64,000 bases of DNA, from assembly GCA_018110985.1 (NCBI GenBank), contig JAGAWT010000025.1:91970-155969 (forward strand). Direction: 5' to 3'. A program made the translations under genes and the position numbers. The stretch's first letter is position 1; the number at the start of each line of letters is the position of its first letter. The notes beneath the pieces were generated by a model. That model searched no databases and was not told the DNA's origin. It saw nothing but the letters and a program-made list of their open reading frames with translations. This document shows, piece after piece, positions 25,016-34,176 of the stretch. The DNA comes from Oscillospiraceae bacterium. Lineage in GTDB: Bacteria > Bacillota > Clostridia > Oscillospirales > Ruminococcaceae.

Positions 25016-26671
25016 ATGAGCAACAAGACAGGAAATTCTTCCAAAGCATCATTGATAGAAGGCATAGTGATCGCCCTGCTGGTCATCATAGTAGGGTGTA
25101 TGCTGTTTTTGTACTTTTCCTTTTCCGTTCCGGATTCCGTGGCAGATCTTTTCGGCTACAAGGTATTCCGTACCATGCAGACAAATATGCAGTCCACCGA
25201 GAAGGGCAAGGGCATAGACAGCGGGAGCGCCGTCTTCGGAAAGGTCTCCGAGAAAGCCAATATCCACCCCGGCAGCGTAGTTTTGTGCTCCATAAACGAG
25301 AGCACGGTGGTAGCAAGAGTAAACGAGGTCATTGCCGGAGAGGAGGAAAAGTCCTACCTTGTGAGCTTTGACTCCAATCAGAACGACACCTATGAGATAG
25401 CGGACCGTATGGTGATAGCCACGGTGCTTTACCAGTCCGCACCCTTCGGCGCCCTGCTGGGATTTGTCACCTCTACCATGGGCATGATGCTGATAATCAT
25501 AATCCCCAGCTTTATAGTGATCCTGATACAGGCGGCAAAGATCATAGGTGAAAAGAACAAAAACAAGCTGTCCTACGAACAGGCTGCCCTCTCCGCAGGA
25601 GATTTCCCCGAGGAAACACTTCTGCCCGCAGAGCCCTATATCTCCGATGAAGATCCCGACATGACCGAAAATGCCGATGAAGATGCCGAAAACGAGCTTG
25701 ACTTCACCTCTCCGCTGCAGATAGCTGATACAGAGATACAGTTTACCGAGGATGCTGCTACCGCAGAGGATAAGGATATATTTGCAGCCGAGGAATTTTT
25801 CGCAGAGGATAGCCCCGCAGAAGAAAGGGTATACGAAGAAAAGGATCCTCTTGAAGGCTTTATGCCCGAAAGGGAGGAAACTGCTTCTCCCGAAACGGCC
25901 GGGACCGCAGGATACACTGACGATACGGACTTCAGCGATATATTCGGCAGCTCCGATATCTTCGGCAGCGATCTCACAGAAGATATCTCCTCCGCAGAAA
26001 GCGCTCCCGAAAAGGAAAGCGCAAAGGAAGACGATCCCTTTGATTTCTTTGCGGCAGACACCGGAGCCGCTCCCTTTGAAGATAAGATCAGGGAAGAAAA
26101 AGCTCCCGCCAGCGATGAGGATCACACCGAAGATATAGATACCTCCGACATTTTTGCGGATCTTTTTGCGGATGAACCCGCACCCGTTCCTGCTCCCGCT
26201 CCCGCAGAGGAGCCCGCTCCGGTAAGGGAGGAAAGCACCGCAAAGCCTGCTTTCGCACCCGAAAGAAAGCAGAAGAGATCCGAGATCTCCGAGGAGGCTG
26301 CTCTCTTCTACGGCATCACCGACCTGCTTGGCGATGACGCTCCCGCAGAGGAGAACGGAAACGAGCCTGTGCCCGAAAGAGAAAAAACAACGGATGACGT
26401 GTTCATATTGAGCGGCAACGCAAGGCAGGAGACCGTGAGCTCCGCTGCTTCGGCCGCAGCCCCGAACACTGCCGACGATGATTTCTTCATGTCCGCTCCC
26501 GTAAAGGAAAGCGACATAAGGGACGAGGAGATAAGAAAGCTCATCCCCGGTGAGAAAAAGCCCGCTGCGGCTGAAAAGCCAAAGAAGCCGGCCGTAAAGC
26601 GCAAAAAGAAGAAGAGCTACGATATCAACGGTCTTCTGTCAATGATCGACGAATCCGAGAAGAAGCTGTAA
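25016..26671 (+). CDS. Signal-peptidase-fold (S26, SipW-like) membrane protein with lost catalytic residues and long acidic tail
   Basis: Residues 1-190 follow the SipW-like signal peptidase plan: membrane anchor (14-36), extracytoplasmic beta domain, and second anchor (about 145-180) after SAPFGALLGFVTSTMG. The active site is gone: where SipW has GSMEPT the sequence reads TNMQST (Ser to Asn57), and where it has THRIVEI it reads VARVNEV (His to Ala100). The remaining about 360 residues are Asp/Glu/Ala/Pro-rich, probably disordered and cytoplasmic, ending in a Lys-rich segment VKRKKKKSYDINGLLSMIDESEKKL in parts. Likely a scaffold or membrane sensor. The dead S24 regulator follows after 13 nt. 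Confidence 0.65.
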   Translation: MSNKTGNSSKASLIEGIVIALLVIIVGCMLFLYFSFSVPDSVADLFGYKVFRTMQTNMQSTEKGKGIDSGSAVFGKVSEKANIHPGSVVLCSINESTVVARVNEVIAGEEEKSYLVSFDSNQNDTYEIADRMVIATVLYQSAPFGALLGFVTSTMGMMLIIIIPSFIVILIQAAKIIGEKNKNKLSYEQAALSAGDFPEETLLPAEPYISDEDPDMTENADEDAENELDFTSPLQIADTEIQFTEDAATAEDKDIFAAEEFFAEDSPAEERVYEEKDPLEGFMPEREETASPETAGTAGYTDDTDFSDIFGSSDIFGSDLTEDISSAESAPEKESAKEDDPFDFFAADTGAAPFEDKIREEKAPASDEDHTEDIDTSDIFADLFADEPAPVPAPAPAEEPAPVREESTAKPAFAPERKQKRSEISEEAALFYGITDLLGDDAPAEENGNEPVPEREKTTDDVFILSGNARQETVSSAASAAAPNTADDDFFMSAPVKESDIRDEEIRKLIPGEKKPAAAEKPKKPAVKRKKKKSYDINGLLSMIDESEKKL

Positions 26672-26684
26672 GAGAGGGTGTAGT

Positions 26685-27341
26685 ATGGCAGCTAACAGTG
26701 CAGTACTTGCGGCAAGGCTGAGAGAGCTGCGCCGCAGAACGGGAGTCACCCTTGAAGAACTGGGTCAGAAAACAGGTCTCGCTCCGTCTACCATCCAGCG
26801 CTACGAAAGCGGAAGGATACGCAGGCCCAGAGAGGAGATAATAAGGCAGATAGCAGAGCTCCTTGACTCCTCCTATGAGGAACTGACCGATACGGAATCC
26901 TCGGACTTTGAGGATGATGTGGTGAGCAATGCCCCCATAGCAGACCTTGTTTGCGTGCCTGTTATAGGAAGTCTCAGGGGAGACGGTGTTTATACCTCCC
27001 AGGATATCCTCTCATACGAATATGTTCCCAAGGGGCTCATAAGAAAGGATATAAAGCACGTTTTCATCACGGTGGATGAAGATGCCATGTATCCTCATCT
27101 CCATGAGGGGGATATGGTGCTCGTGCGCTACACCGACAAGGTGAACACGGGTGATTATGTGCTTATCTCCCGTGAGGGAGGAAGGTGCATGATAAGGAAG
27201 TTCATGCGCTGCCCCAACAGAGTGGAGTTTTCCCCCGAAAACCCCTATTATCTCCCTGTGGTGGTGCGTCCGGGTGAAGATACGGATGTGCGCATCATCG
27301 GAAAGGCGATAGAAGTACGAAGAAGGATAAAGGACAAGTAG
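26685..27341 (+). CDS. HTH/S24-like repressor with Ser-to-Ala nucleophile
   Basis: 218 residues: an XRE-type helix-turn-helix (about 8-60, TLEELGQKTGLAPSTIQRYESG) and a C-terminal LexA/CI-like S24 domain (about 88-215). The nucleophile motif DSMYP is DEDAMYP here, so Ser is replaced by Ala134; the general-base Lys is still present in MIRKF (about 172). The linker region has no obvious Ala-Gly cleavage site. A repressor that cannot self-cleave is expected to respond to something other than RecA, or to a partner. It follows the S26-like gene by 13 nt and precedes era by 18 nt. Confidence 0.82.
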   Translation: MAANSAVLAARLRELRRRTGVTLEELGQKTGLAPSTIQRYESGRIRRPREEIIRQIAELLDSSYEELTDTESSDFEDDVVSNAPIADLVCVPVIGSLRGDGVYTSQDILSYEYVPKGLIRKDIKHVFITVDEDAMYPHLHEGDMVLVRYTDKVNTGDYVLISREGGRCMIRKFMRCPNRVEFSPENPYYLPVVVRPGEDTDVRIIGKAIEVRRRIKDK

Positions 27342-27359
27342 TGTCCGCAAGGTGAATAT

Positions 27360-28265
27360 ATGTCCGAAAAAACTGTTTTCACGGCTATCACAGGCAGACC
27401 CAATGCGGGTAAGTCCTCCCTTTTGAATCTCCTTGTGAGAGAGAAGATAGCAATAGTGTCCGACAAGCCTCAGACCACAAGAACAAGGATAACAGGCATC
27501 CTCACAGAGGGTGAGATGCAGTATGTTTTCATTGATACTCCTGGCATACACAAGTCCCGCAACAAGCTCAGTTCCCATATGAACAAGGCTGTGCGTGAGG
27601 CTGTCAGCGGCATAGATGCTGTCGTATACATGATAGACTGCACAAGAGGGATCCACGACATAGACAGGCAGACCCTTGACAGTTACTCCAAAAAAGAGAT
27701 ACCCGTCATTTTAGTCATAAACAAGATAGACCTGCTTGAGGACAAGGCTTCACTTGCACCGCTGCTGTCGGAGCTGTCGGAGGTATGCAGCTTCTTTTCC
27801 GTCATTCCCATGAGCGTGAAGAAAAAGGACGGCGCCGATATACTCTTGAAGGATATAGCCGCCTTTGCAAAGGATGAGCCCCATTATTTCCCGGATGACA
27901 AGGTCACCTCACAGCCGGAAAAGGCAATAATGGCGGAAATGATCCGTGAAAAGCTGCTCATGCTGCTTCATGATGAGATACCGCACGGCATAGCGGTGGT
28001 AATAGAAAGCCTTGAGGAAAAGGTCTCAAGGAGCGGCGAGGATATACTGGATATCGCTGCGGTCATCTACTGCGAAAGGGAATCCCACAAGGGCATAGTG
28101 ATCGGAAAGGGCGGAGAGATGCTCAGGCGTGTCGGTGAGCTTGCTCGCCGTGATCTGGAGAGCTTTTTCCGCATAAAGGTGAACCTTAAAACATGGGTGA
28201 AGGTCCGTGACGGCTGGAGAAATGATGAGAACCGCATAGCGGATATGGGACTTTCGGACTCATGA
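27360..28265 (+). CDS. era: GTPase Era
   Basis: Essential GTPase for 16S rRNA maturation and 30S assembly. G1 GRPNAGKSSLLN, G3 DTPGIH, G4 NKID and a C-terminal KH domain with VIGKGGEMLRRVG and RVKVRDGW-like ending (here WVKVRDGWR). 301 residues. The stop overlaps the recO start by ATGA, a common Firmicute arrangement. Confidence 0.97.
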   Translation: MSEKTVFTAITGRPNAGKSSLLNLLVREKIAIVSDKPQTTRTRITGILTEGEMQYVFIDTPGIHKSRNKLSSHMNKAVREAVSGIDAVVYMIDCTRGIHDIDRQTLDSYSKKEIPVILVINKIDLLEDKASLAPLLSELSEVCSFFSVIPMSVKKKDGADILLKDIAAFAKDEPHYFPDDKVTSQPEKAIMAEMIREKLLMLLHDEIPHGIAVVIESLEEKVSRSGEDILDIAAVIYCERESHKGIVIGKGGEMLRRVGELARRDLESFFRIKVNLKTWVKVRDGWRNDENRIADMGLSDS

Positions 28266-29011
28266 GCAGTATCCTGAATACAGATGTAATAGTGCTTTCA
28301 CGCAAAGAAACGGGAGACAGCGGTTTTTATCTTAAAGCACTGTCTCCCGATCTTGGTCTTATAGACATAAACGCAAGGGGAGTAAAAAAACAGGGTGCGA
28401 AGAACTCACCTGCCTCCCAGCTTTTTGCCTGCTCCAGAATGAGCCTGTCCCTTTCAAAGGGACGGTACTACATTGATTCCAGCACCGTCACAAAGGTGTT
28501 CTACCCATTGAGACTGGATATACGGCTTTTTTCCCTTGCCTCCTACTTTGCACAGGCTATTATCGGTCTAACGACCGAGAACCAGACCGCCAGGGACATT
28601 TACAGGCTGCTGGCAAATTCCCTGTATATGCTGTCCGAAAGGGGCAGCGACCCCGAATTCATCCGTTTTATCTTTCAGATGAGGTTTATGGGGGACATAG
28701 GCTTCCTACCGGGGCTTTTAGGCTGCGATGTCTGCTACGAGACCCACCCTGTAATGTATTTCAGCATTGAAACGGGCAGGCTTTTTTGCAGGGAGCACAT
28801 TCCCGCCGATATGCCCCTGCGTGAGGTCAGTGCCTCAATGGTGGAGGCTCTGCGTTATGTGTGCCTCTCACCGATAGAAAAGGTATTCAGCTTCAGGCTC
28901 TCTGACAGGGCAAGGGATGCTCTTGCGGCACTGAGCGAGGATTACCTGATATATCATACGGAAAGAAAATTTGATACTCTTGATTTTTATAAGAATATGA
29001 GCCATGAATAG
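28262..29011 (+). CDS. recO: DNA repair protein RecO
   Basis: Helps RecA load at gaps in the RecFOR pathway. N-terminal OB fold (about 1-80) with TDVIVLSRKETGDSG and LIDINARGVKK; the C-terminal helical part has a zinc-type cysteine group, GCDVCYE and FCREH. 249 residues. Overlaps both neighbours (era by 4 nt, mutS2 by 8 nt). Confidence 0.93.
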   Translation: MSSILNTDVIVLSRKETGDSGFYLKALSPDLGLIDINARGVKKQGAKNSPASQLFACSRMSLSLSKGRYYIDSSTVTKVFYPLRLDIRLFSLASYFAQAIIGLTTENQTARDIYRLLANSLYMLSERGSDPEFIRFIFQMRFMGDIGFLPGLLGCDVCYETHPVMYFSIETGRLFCREHIPADMPLREVSASMVEALRYVCLSPIEKVFSFRLSDRARDALAALSEDYLIYHTERKFDTLDFYKNMSHE

Positions 29012-31400
29012 ATATCTGAAAACCATAGAACTTGATAAGATACTCTCTATGCTCTCCTCCTGCGCAGGCAATGAGGAAACAAAGAGAATGACAAGATCCC
29101 TCTCTCCCATGACGGAGCTGGGAGAGGTGGAAAAGGAACTGAAAAAAACAGGCTCCGCCTTTGGATTCTCCCTGAAAAATGGTTCTCCCCCATCCTATAA
29201 TTACATGGATCCCAAAGCCCTTGTGCAAAGGGCACGGGCGGGAGGCGCCCTGCAGCAGAAGGAGCTGCTGGACTTTGCCCTGCTTTTCAGACAGATAAAC
29301 TCTCTTTACGATTACAGAAACACTGCGGAACAGGAAACCGAACTGGATGAGCTTTTCTTTTCCCTCTGCCCCAGACACGAACTGGAGGAGGACATAAGAA
29401 ATGCCATTCTCTCTGAGGATGAGATAGCCGACACCGCCAGCCCCGCCCTTGCAAATATCAGGCGGAAGATAGCTCAGGCGGGCATACGCATCAGAGAGAG
29501 CCTTGACAAGATGCTCCACTCCAAGGATATGGCGGAAATGCTGATGGAAAACATCGTCACCATGCGTGACGGCCGCTATGTCCTGCCTGTAAAGGCTGAA
29601 CACAAGGGCAGTGTCAAAGGTATCATCCATTCCGCCTCCGCCACGGGCTCCACGGTATTTATAGAGCCCGAAGCAGTCGTGCAGGCAAACAACGACATAC
29701 GCCTTCTGGAATCCGAGGAAAAGGCAGAGATAGAGCGTATACTTGCGGAATTCTCACGGCGCATCGGCGAGGATGCAGAGGGCATCCTGAGAGATTTTGA
29801 GACTGCATCCGAGCTGCTCCTCTACTTTGCAAAAGCTGATCTGGGTGCAAAAATGAAGGGATGTATACCCAAGGTAAACGACAAGGGCTATATAAGCCTT
29901 GTACGGGCACGCCACCCCCTTCTTGCGGAGGATACGGCCGTTCCCGTGGATGTGACCCTTGGAGGGAGCTACAACACCCTTATCATCACAGGTCCCAACA
30001 CGGGCGGCAAGACCGTTCTCCTGAAGACCGTGGGGCTTATGTGCGCCATGGCTGCCTGCGGTCTTATGATACCGGCATCCGATACCACCGAGGTATGCGT
30101 GTTTGAAAACATCCTTGTGGATATAGGAGATATGCAGAGCATAGAGGAAAGCCTCTCCACCTTCTCATCCCACATGACGAACATCGTCCGTATCCTGAAG
30201 ATGGCGGGAAAAAGGTCTTTAGTGCTCCTTGATGAGCTGGGCGGAGGCACCGACCCGGTAGAGGGTGCGGCTCTTGCAGCTGCAATGGCTGAAAGGCTTA
30301 TCGCACTGGGAGCAAGGTCTCTCATCACTACCCATTATCAGGAGCTGAAAGTCTTTGCGTTAAAGACAGAGGGAGTGGAAAACGGCTCCTGTGAATTTGA
30401 CATGAAGACCCTTCGCCCCACATACAAGCTGATAATAGGCTCTCCCGGCCGTTCCAATGCCTTTTCCATTTCCGAAAAGCTGGGTGTGCCGGAGGATATA
30501 ATAAACGCCGCCAGGCAAAAGGTCTCCGACAGCAACGCTGACCTGGAGGATGCTGTGATGCAGCTTGAGAATTCCAGAAAGGAATACGACAGGCTGAATG
30601 CAGAGCTTACAAGGCTGAGAGCGGAGCAGGCGGAGCTTGTGAAAAAGCACGAGGCAGAACGTGAAGAACTGCGGCTTTCCAAGGAAGCGGAGCTTGAAAA
30701 AGCCCGCACCCAAGCCATGCAGATAATAGAAAACTGCCGCCTTGAATCGGAACGCCTGCTGGATGAACTGGCGGAGATACGCAAAGAAAAGAACAGGGAA
30801 GAGCTTGAACGCAGGAGCATATCCGCCAAGTCCGCCGCAAGGCAGACCCTGAACAGGATGTACAACGAAGCAAACCCTGTGATAAAGCGGGAAAACGAAA
30901 ACTACACCCCTCCCAGACCATTCAGACAGGGCGACAAGGTCACTCTCACGGACATCGGAAAGACGGGCATACTTGCGGGAGATCCGGACAGCTCCGGAAA
31001 TGTTTTCGTACAGATAGGCGTTATGCGCACCAAGACCAATGTTTCCCACCTGAGGCTCTGTGAGGAGCAGCAGCCCACTGAAAACCGTGCGGACAGGCGA
31101 AAGGCACGTTCCTCTCAGGTGAGCAGGACAGGCGTTACCGGAAATGCACAGCGCAGACCTTCCATGGAGCTTGACATAAGAGGATATGCCGTTGATGACG
31201 GTATCCTTGAAGTAGACAGCTTCATAGACGGTGCAGTTATGTCCCACGCAGCCTTTGTGACCATAATACACGGAAAGGGAACGGGTGTCCTGCGTGACGG
31301 CATACAGCGGCATCTGCGCTCACACCCCTCGGTAAAGAGCTTCAGGAACGGCGTTTACGGCGAAGGTGAAAACGGCGTTACCGTAGTGGAGCTGAAATGA
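29004..31400 (+). CDS. mutS2: MutS2-family ATPase/Smr endonuclease
   Basis: 798 residues. MutS core with clamp region, Walker A TGPNTGGKTVLLKT (about 328-341), Walker B region LVLLDELGGGTDP, a long Glu/Arg coiled coil (about 510-640), a KOW-like segment and a C-terminal Smr domain (MELDIRGYAVDD ... IIHGKGTGVLRDGI). Suppresses recombination and, in B. subtilis, rescues collided ribosomes. The stop codon TGA (31398-31400) shares its last base with the first base of palindromic element copy 2. Confidence 0.96.
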   Translation: MNRYLKTIELDKILSMLSSCAGNEETKRMTRSLSPMTELGEVEKELKKTGSAFGFSLKNGSPPSYNYMDPKALVQRARAGGALQQKELLDFALLFRQINSLYDYRNTAEQETELDELFFSLCPRHELEEDIRNAILSEDEIADTASPALANIRRKIAQAGIRIRESLDKMLHSKDMAEMLMENIVTMRDGRYVLPVKAEHKGSVKGIIHSASATGSTVFIEPEAVVQANNDIRLLESEEKAEIERILAEFSRRIGEDAEGILRDFETASELLLYFAKADLGAKMKGCIPKVNDKGYISLVRARHPLLAEDTAVPVDVTLGGSYNTLIITGPNTGGKTVLLKTVGLMCAMAACGLMIPASDTTEVCVFENILVDIGDMQSIEESLSTFSSHMTNIVRILKMAGKRSLVLLDELGGGTDPVEGAALAAAMAERLIALGARSLITTHYQELKVFALKTEGVENGSCEFDMKTLRPTYKLIIGSPGRSNAFSISEKLGVPEDIINAARQKVSDSNADLEDAVMQLENSRKEYDRLNAELTRLRAEQAELVKKHEAEREELRLSKEAELEKARTQAMQIIENCRLESERLLDELAEIRKEKNREELERRSISAKSAARQTLNRMYNEANPVIKRENENYTPPRPFRQGDKVTLTDIGKTGILAGDPDSSGNVFVQIGVMRTKTNVSHLRLCEEQQPTENRADRRKARSSQVSRTGVTGNAQRRPSMELDIRGYAVDDGILEVDSFIDGAVMSHAAFVTIIHGKGTGVLRDGIQRHLRSHPSVKSFRNGVYGEGENGVTVVELK

Positions 31401-31504
31401 TACTGATTTCTGACCGATGTATAGACAAGAAACAAGCTGCAAATGCTTGAATATATAGAATTTGAGGCTTGGAGATCGACTATACATCGAGGAAGGATCA
31501 GTAT
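31400..31504 (+). repeat. 105-bp palindromic element, copy 2
   Basis: Same architecture and length as copy 1. Its first base is the A of the mutS2 stop codon. Paired-region changes: CAAGCT for CAAGCC (a T-G wobble keeps the pair) and CTATACATCG preceded by GA instead of GT (one mismatch). Flanks show no direct repeat (AATG / GACC). Confidence 0.88.
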
Positions 31505-31542
31505 GACCCGGCAGGGCACAGCTGATACACAACGGAAAACAA

Positions 31543-31582
31543 CATCCCCCGAAAGATCATTCAGATGACCTTTCGGGGGATG
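31543..31582 (+). terminator. Terminator between mutS2 and the convergent PrsW gene
   Basis: Stem CATCCCCCGAAAG / CTTTCGGGGGATG, extendable by TCA/TGA, with a 6-nt loop and modest T tracts on both strands (ACTTTGTTT on plus, TTGTTTTCC on minus). It probably works in both directions. It sits between element copies 2 and 3. Confidence 0.75.
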
Positions 31583-31617
31583 ACTTTGTTTATGGACTAT
31601 CCTGCTGTACAACGCTC

Positions 31618-31722
31618 ATACTGATTTCTGACCGATGTATAGACAAGAAACAAGCCGCAAATGCTTGAATATAAGGGATTTGAGGCTTGGAGATTTTCTA
31701 TACATCGAGGAAGAAATAGTAT
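31618..31722 (+). repeat. 105-bp palindromic element, copy 3
   Basis: Same orientation as copy 2, 113 bp further on. The right end is slightly worn (ATAGTAT for ATCAGTAT). Its last base is the first base of the TCA that encodes the PrsW-like gene's stop on the minus strand. Confidence 0.88.
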
Positions 31723-32495
31723 CAGGCTGTCCCTGCCGTTTCCTGCGAGCCAAAGGACATTTCGCAGTACTTTCCCGTATCCTTTTTGAGCCTTATGAGC
31801 AGGACTATCTGCATCACAAACAGGGTCACCGCCACAGCAAGGGCAAGGAGCACGCCTATGGCAGCCTCGCCGTCGTCCTCACTCTCCAGATAGGTATTGA
31901 AGGCGGTGAAGGTATCATAGACGGTGTGTATGAGTACAGGCAGACAAAAAGCCTTCGCATATTCGCCTGCGGCATTTTCTCTCCGCTCCTTTTTAAAGCG
32001 GGCAGTGCCAAGGTGCTTTGCCATAATGATACCGAAGATCATATGAGCCGCTATGGTGAAAAGCCTGCTCAGAGCGGCAGTGTCGGAGCCGTAGGCAAAC
32101 TCCTCAAAAAGGGTGAAGCCGAAGCCCACTCCCGCACCTATAAGGATATACTCATAGCCATTTCTTATGCTTTTGCGGAAGACACGGAAGCACAGGAGCA
32201 TCATCAGCATCTTTGACAGCTCTTCGGGAAAGCCTGCGGACACAAATGCAGAAATAAATGAACGCAGGATAACGGGCAAGCCCTCCGTGCTGATACCCAG
32301 ACCGACCTTCAGGATCCACATAAGTCCCAGTGTCACCGCAAGAGAAGGGATCAGTGAGATCACTCCCAGTATTACCGGCAGTATCACCTGCCTTTTGCCC
32401 GGGGGAGAGGGTATCTCACGGCCGATCATCCTCTTGTAGATGATGCCAAGGACTATGAGCGACAGCACAAGCTGTATAACAGGCACAAGGATCAT
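31722..32495 (-). CDS. PrsW-family intramembrane metalloprotease
   Basis: 257 residues with about seven membrane helices. The metalloprotease motifs of the PrsW (M82) family are present: PEELSK (Glu91, Glu92), FTLFEE (about 128-132), AAHMIFG (His151) and HTVYD near the C-terminus. In B. subtilis PrsW performs site-1 cleavage of the anti-sigma factor RsiW; here a sigma/anti-sigma pair lies 11 kb away, but no direct link is shown. It follows the GH26 gene by 21 nt and ends inside element copy 3. Confidence 0.8.
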   Translation of the reverse strand: MILVPVIQLVLSLIVLGIIYKRMIGREIPSPPGKRQVILPVILGVISLIPSLAVTLGLMWILKVGLGISTEGLPVILRSFISAFVSAGFPEELSKMLMMLLCFRVFRKSIRNGYEYILIGAGVGFGFTLFEEFAYGSDTAALSRLFTIAAHMIFGIIMAKHLGTARFKKERRENAAGEYAKAFCLPVLIHTVYDTFTAFNTYLESEDDGEAAIGVLLALAVAVTLFVMQIVLLIRLKKDTGKYCEMSFGSQETAGTA

Positions 32496-32516
32496 CCCCT
32501 TTTGAGGAAAGTGAGT

Positions 32517-34172
32517 TTACTTATAGTTTTTCAGGTCGGGCAGCTCGTCAAGGGTCAGTACTCTCTCATGGTTGTATGCCTTTGTGAGCAGCTCATATGT
32601 TGTGTATTCATCGTTGAGTGCCACACCCAGCTTCATGGTAAAGGGGTCGGACCATGTGCCCCAGAAAAGCCATCTTGCATTGTCCCTCATAACCTTGTCG
32701 GGATCCATGACACAGCCGTTTTCCGTGAGAGCCACCAGCTTGCTTTCGGTGCCGTAGCTGAGAGCCATATCGGTAAAGGAGCCTGTCTGAGAGGAGTCTA
32801 TCCTTTCGCCCGCATATATATCTATACCGTTTATGTCCACGGTCTCATCACCGGGATACCATTCGGGAGACTGCGCATTCCACACCCAGATAAGGTTGGT
32901 AAGACCGTGTTCGTTAGTCATTTTATCGTACATGGTGTTCCACAGCTTGATATAGCTTTCAGGCTCGCAGTCGCCCCACCAGAACCAGCCGCCGGAGGCT
33001 TCGTGGAGCGGTCTCCACAGAACGGGAACACCTGCATCCCTGAGCCTTGCAAGCTGTTCTGCCATGTGGTCTATATCCTTCATGAGAAGGTCGTATCCCT
33101 CTTCATCCTCACCGTTCATGATCTTGTCAAGGTCGATGTCGGAATGTTCCGCATAGAAAGAGGAATACCAGGGGTGACCCTCATTGTTGGGGGCATATTT
33201 GCCGGGAGAGGTCCAGTGCCAGCAAAGCTGCACTATACCGCCGCCGTTGGTGTAGAAGTCATAGGCATATTCTATGGCGCGGGAGTCGGTCCCGTGCTCT
33301 ATGCTGCCAAGGGAATACCCGGAAACATCAAGACCCAGCACTGCAAAGGATTTCCCCGTCTTTGCGGTTATCTTTGCAAATTCGGAAGACTCTCTGCCCT
33401 TATCCGCATACTGTCCGGAAAGGGAATATTTGCCGTAGATATCGCAAAGGAACTTGTAAAGGCTCTTCGTGCGCTCATCCGCATTGGGATTGGAAAGGGG
33501 CTTTGTCACCTTGTAAACATCCTCGGTGATGGGAGTTTCGGGGGATGTGATGATAAGACAGTCTATATCTATGTAGCCCCAGCTGGGGGTAAGTGAAACA
33601 GTGTGGCTCCCCTTTTCAAGGTAGACATTTTTCAGCTTGCTGTCCCCGAATGTATTGTCTGTTGAGAGGTTCCTTATCTCTCCCACCTTTTCATCATCCA
33701 CAAGAACATTGTTCATCCTGTCGTCGGAGCTTCCGTTTGTGAGGAAATTCAGATCGTAGAAGCCCGAATACTCCACATCTATCTTCAGATCGAGCCTGTC
33801 GCCGTTTTCGGCTTTGTTGAGCCCTGTAACAAAGCTGTCTCCGGATGCGCCCTTTCTCTCCATGACCTTTACGGCACCCGAAAATGTCCCGCTCTCAGCC
33901 TCTACGGAAAGTGAATAGCCATCCGGCACATCGCTCTTTGTAAGAGGGTAGTCCGAGAGATCAAGAGAAGTGTTGTACTCGGTGCGTATATCCCCGAAAA
34001 CAGCCTTTATCCCGCCATCAGCTTCGGTCTCATCCACGGAAGCCGTGCTTTCTGCGGCTGCCGCAGCACTTTCTTCCGTCGATGCAGCATCATTCTTCGG
34101 TGCAGTGCCTCCGCAGCCCGAAAGGAGCATCACTGATGCGGCAAATGCCGCTGTGATCCTGTATCTGTCCAT
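32517..34172 (-). CDS. GH26 beta-mannanase lipoprotein with N-terminal CBM-like domain
   Basis: Secreted, lipid-anchored hydrolase of mannan or glucomannan. The start at 34172 (MDRYRITAAF) gives a signal peptide with lipobox LLSGC; the ATG at 34196 would precede it by 8 residues. A Ser/Ala-rich linker is followed by a beta-sandwich carbohydrate-binding module (about 65-210; EAESGTFSGAVKVM ... GSHTVSLTPSWGYIDID, CBM35-like). The GH26 barrel has the acid/base Glu in WRPLHEASGGWFWWG and the nucleophile Glu in VALTENG. 551 residues. It lies 4 nt after the amidohydrolase gene. Confidence 0.88.
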   Translation of the reverse strand: MDRYRITAAFAASVMLLSGCGGTAPKNDAASTEESAAAAAESTASVDETEADGGIKAVFGDIRTEYNTSLDLSDYPLTKSDVPDGYSLSVEAESGTFSGAVKVMERKGASGDSFVTGLNKAENGDRLDLKIDVEYSGFYDLNFLTNGSSDDRMNNVLVDDEKVGEIRNLSTDNTFGDSKLKNVYLEKGSHTVSLTPSWGYIDIDCLIITSPETPITEDVYKVTKPLSNPNADERTKSLYKFLCDIYGKYSLSGQYADKGRESSEFAKITAKTGKSFAVLGLDVSGYSLGSIEHGTDSRAIEYAYDFYTNGGGIVQLCWHWTSPGKYAPNNEGHPWYSSFYAEHSDIDLDKIMNGEDEEGYDLLMKDIDHMAEQLARLRDAGVPVLWRPLHEASGGWFWWGDCEPESYIKLWNTMYDKMTNEHGLTNLIWVWNAQSPEWYPGDETVDINGIDIYAGERIDSSQTGSFTDMALSYGTESKLVALTENGCVMDPDKVMRDNARWLFWGTWSDPFTMKLGVALNDEYTTYELLTKAYNHERVLTLDELPDLKNYK

Positions 34173-34176
34173 ACTG

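Noticed and set aside
25016..26671. Active signal peptidase
   Set aside because: Both catalytic positions of the SipW-like site are replaced (Asn57, Ala100), so it is annotated as a signal-peptidase-fold protein only.
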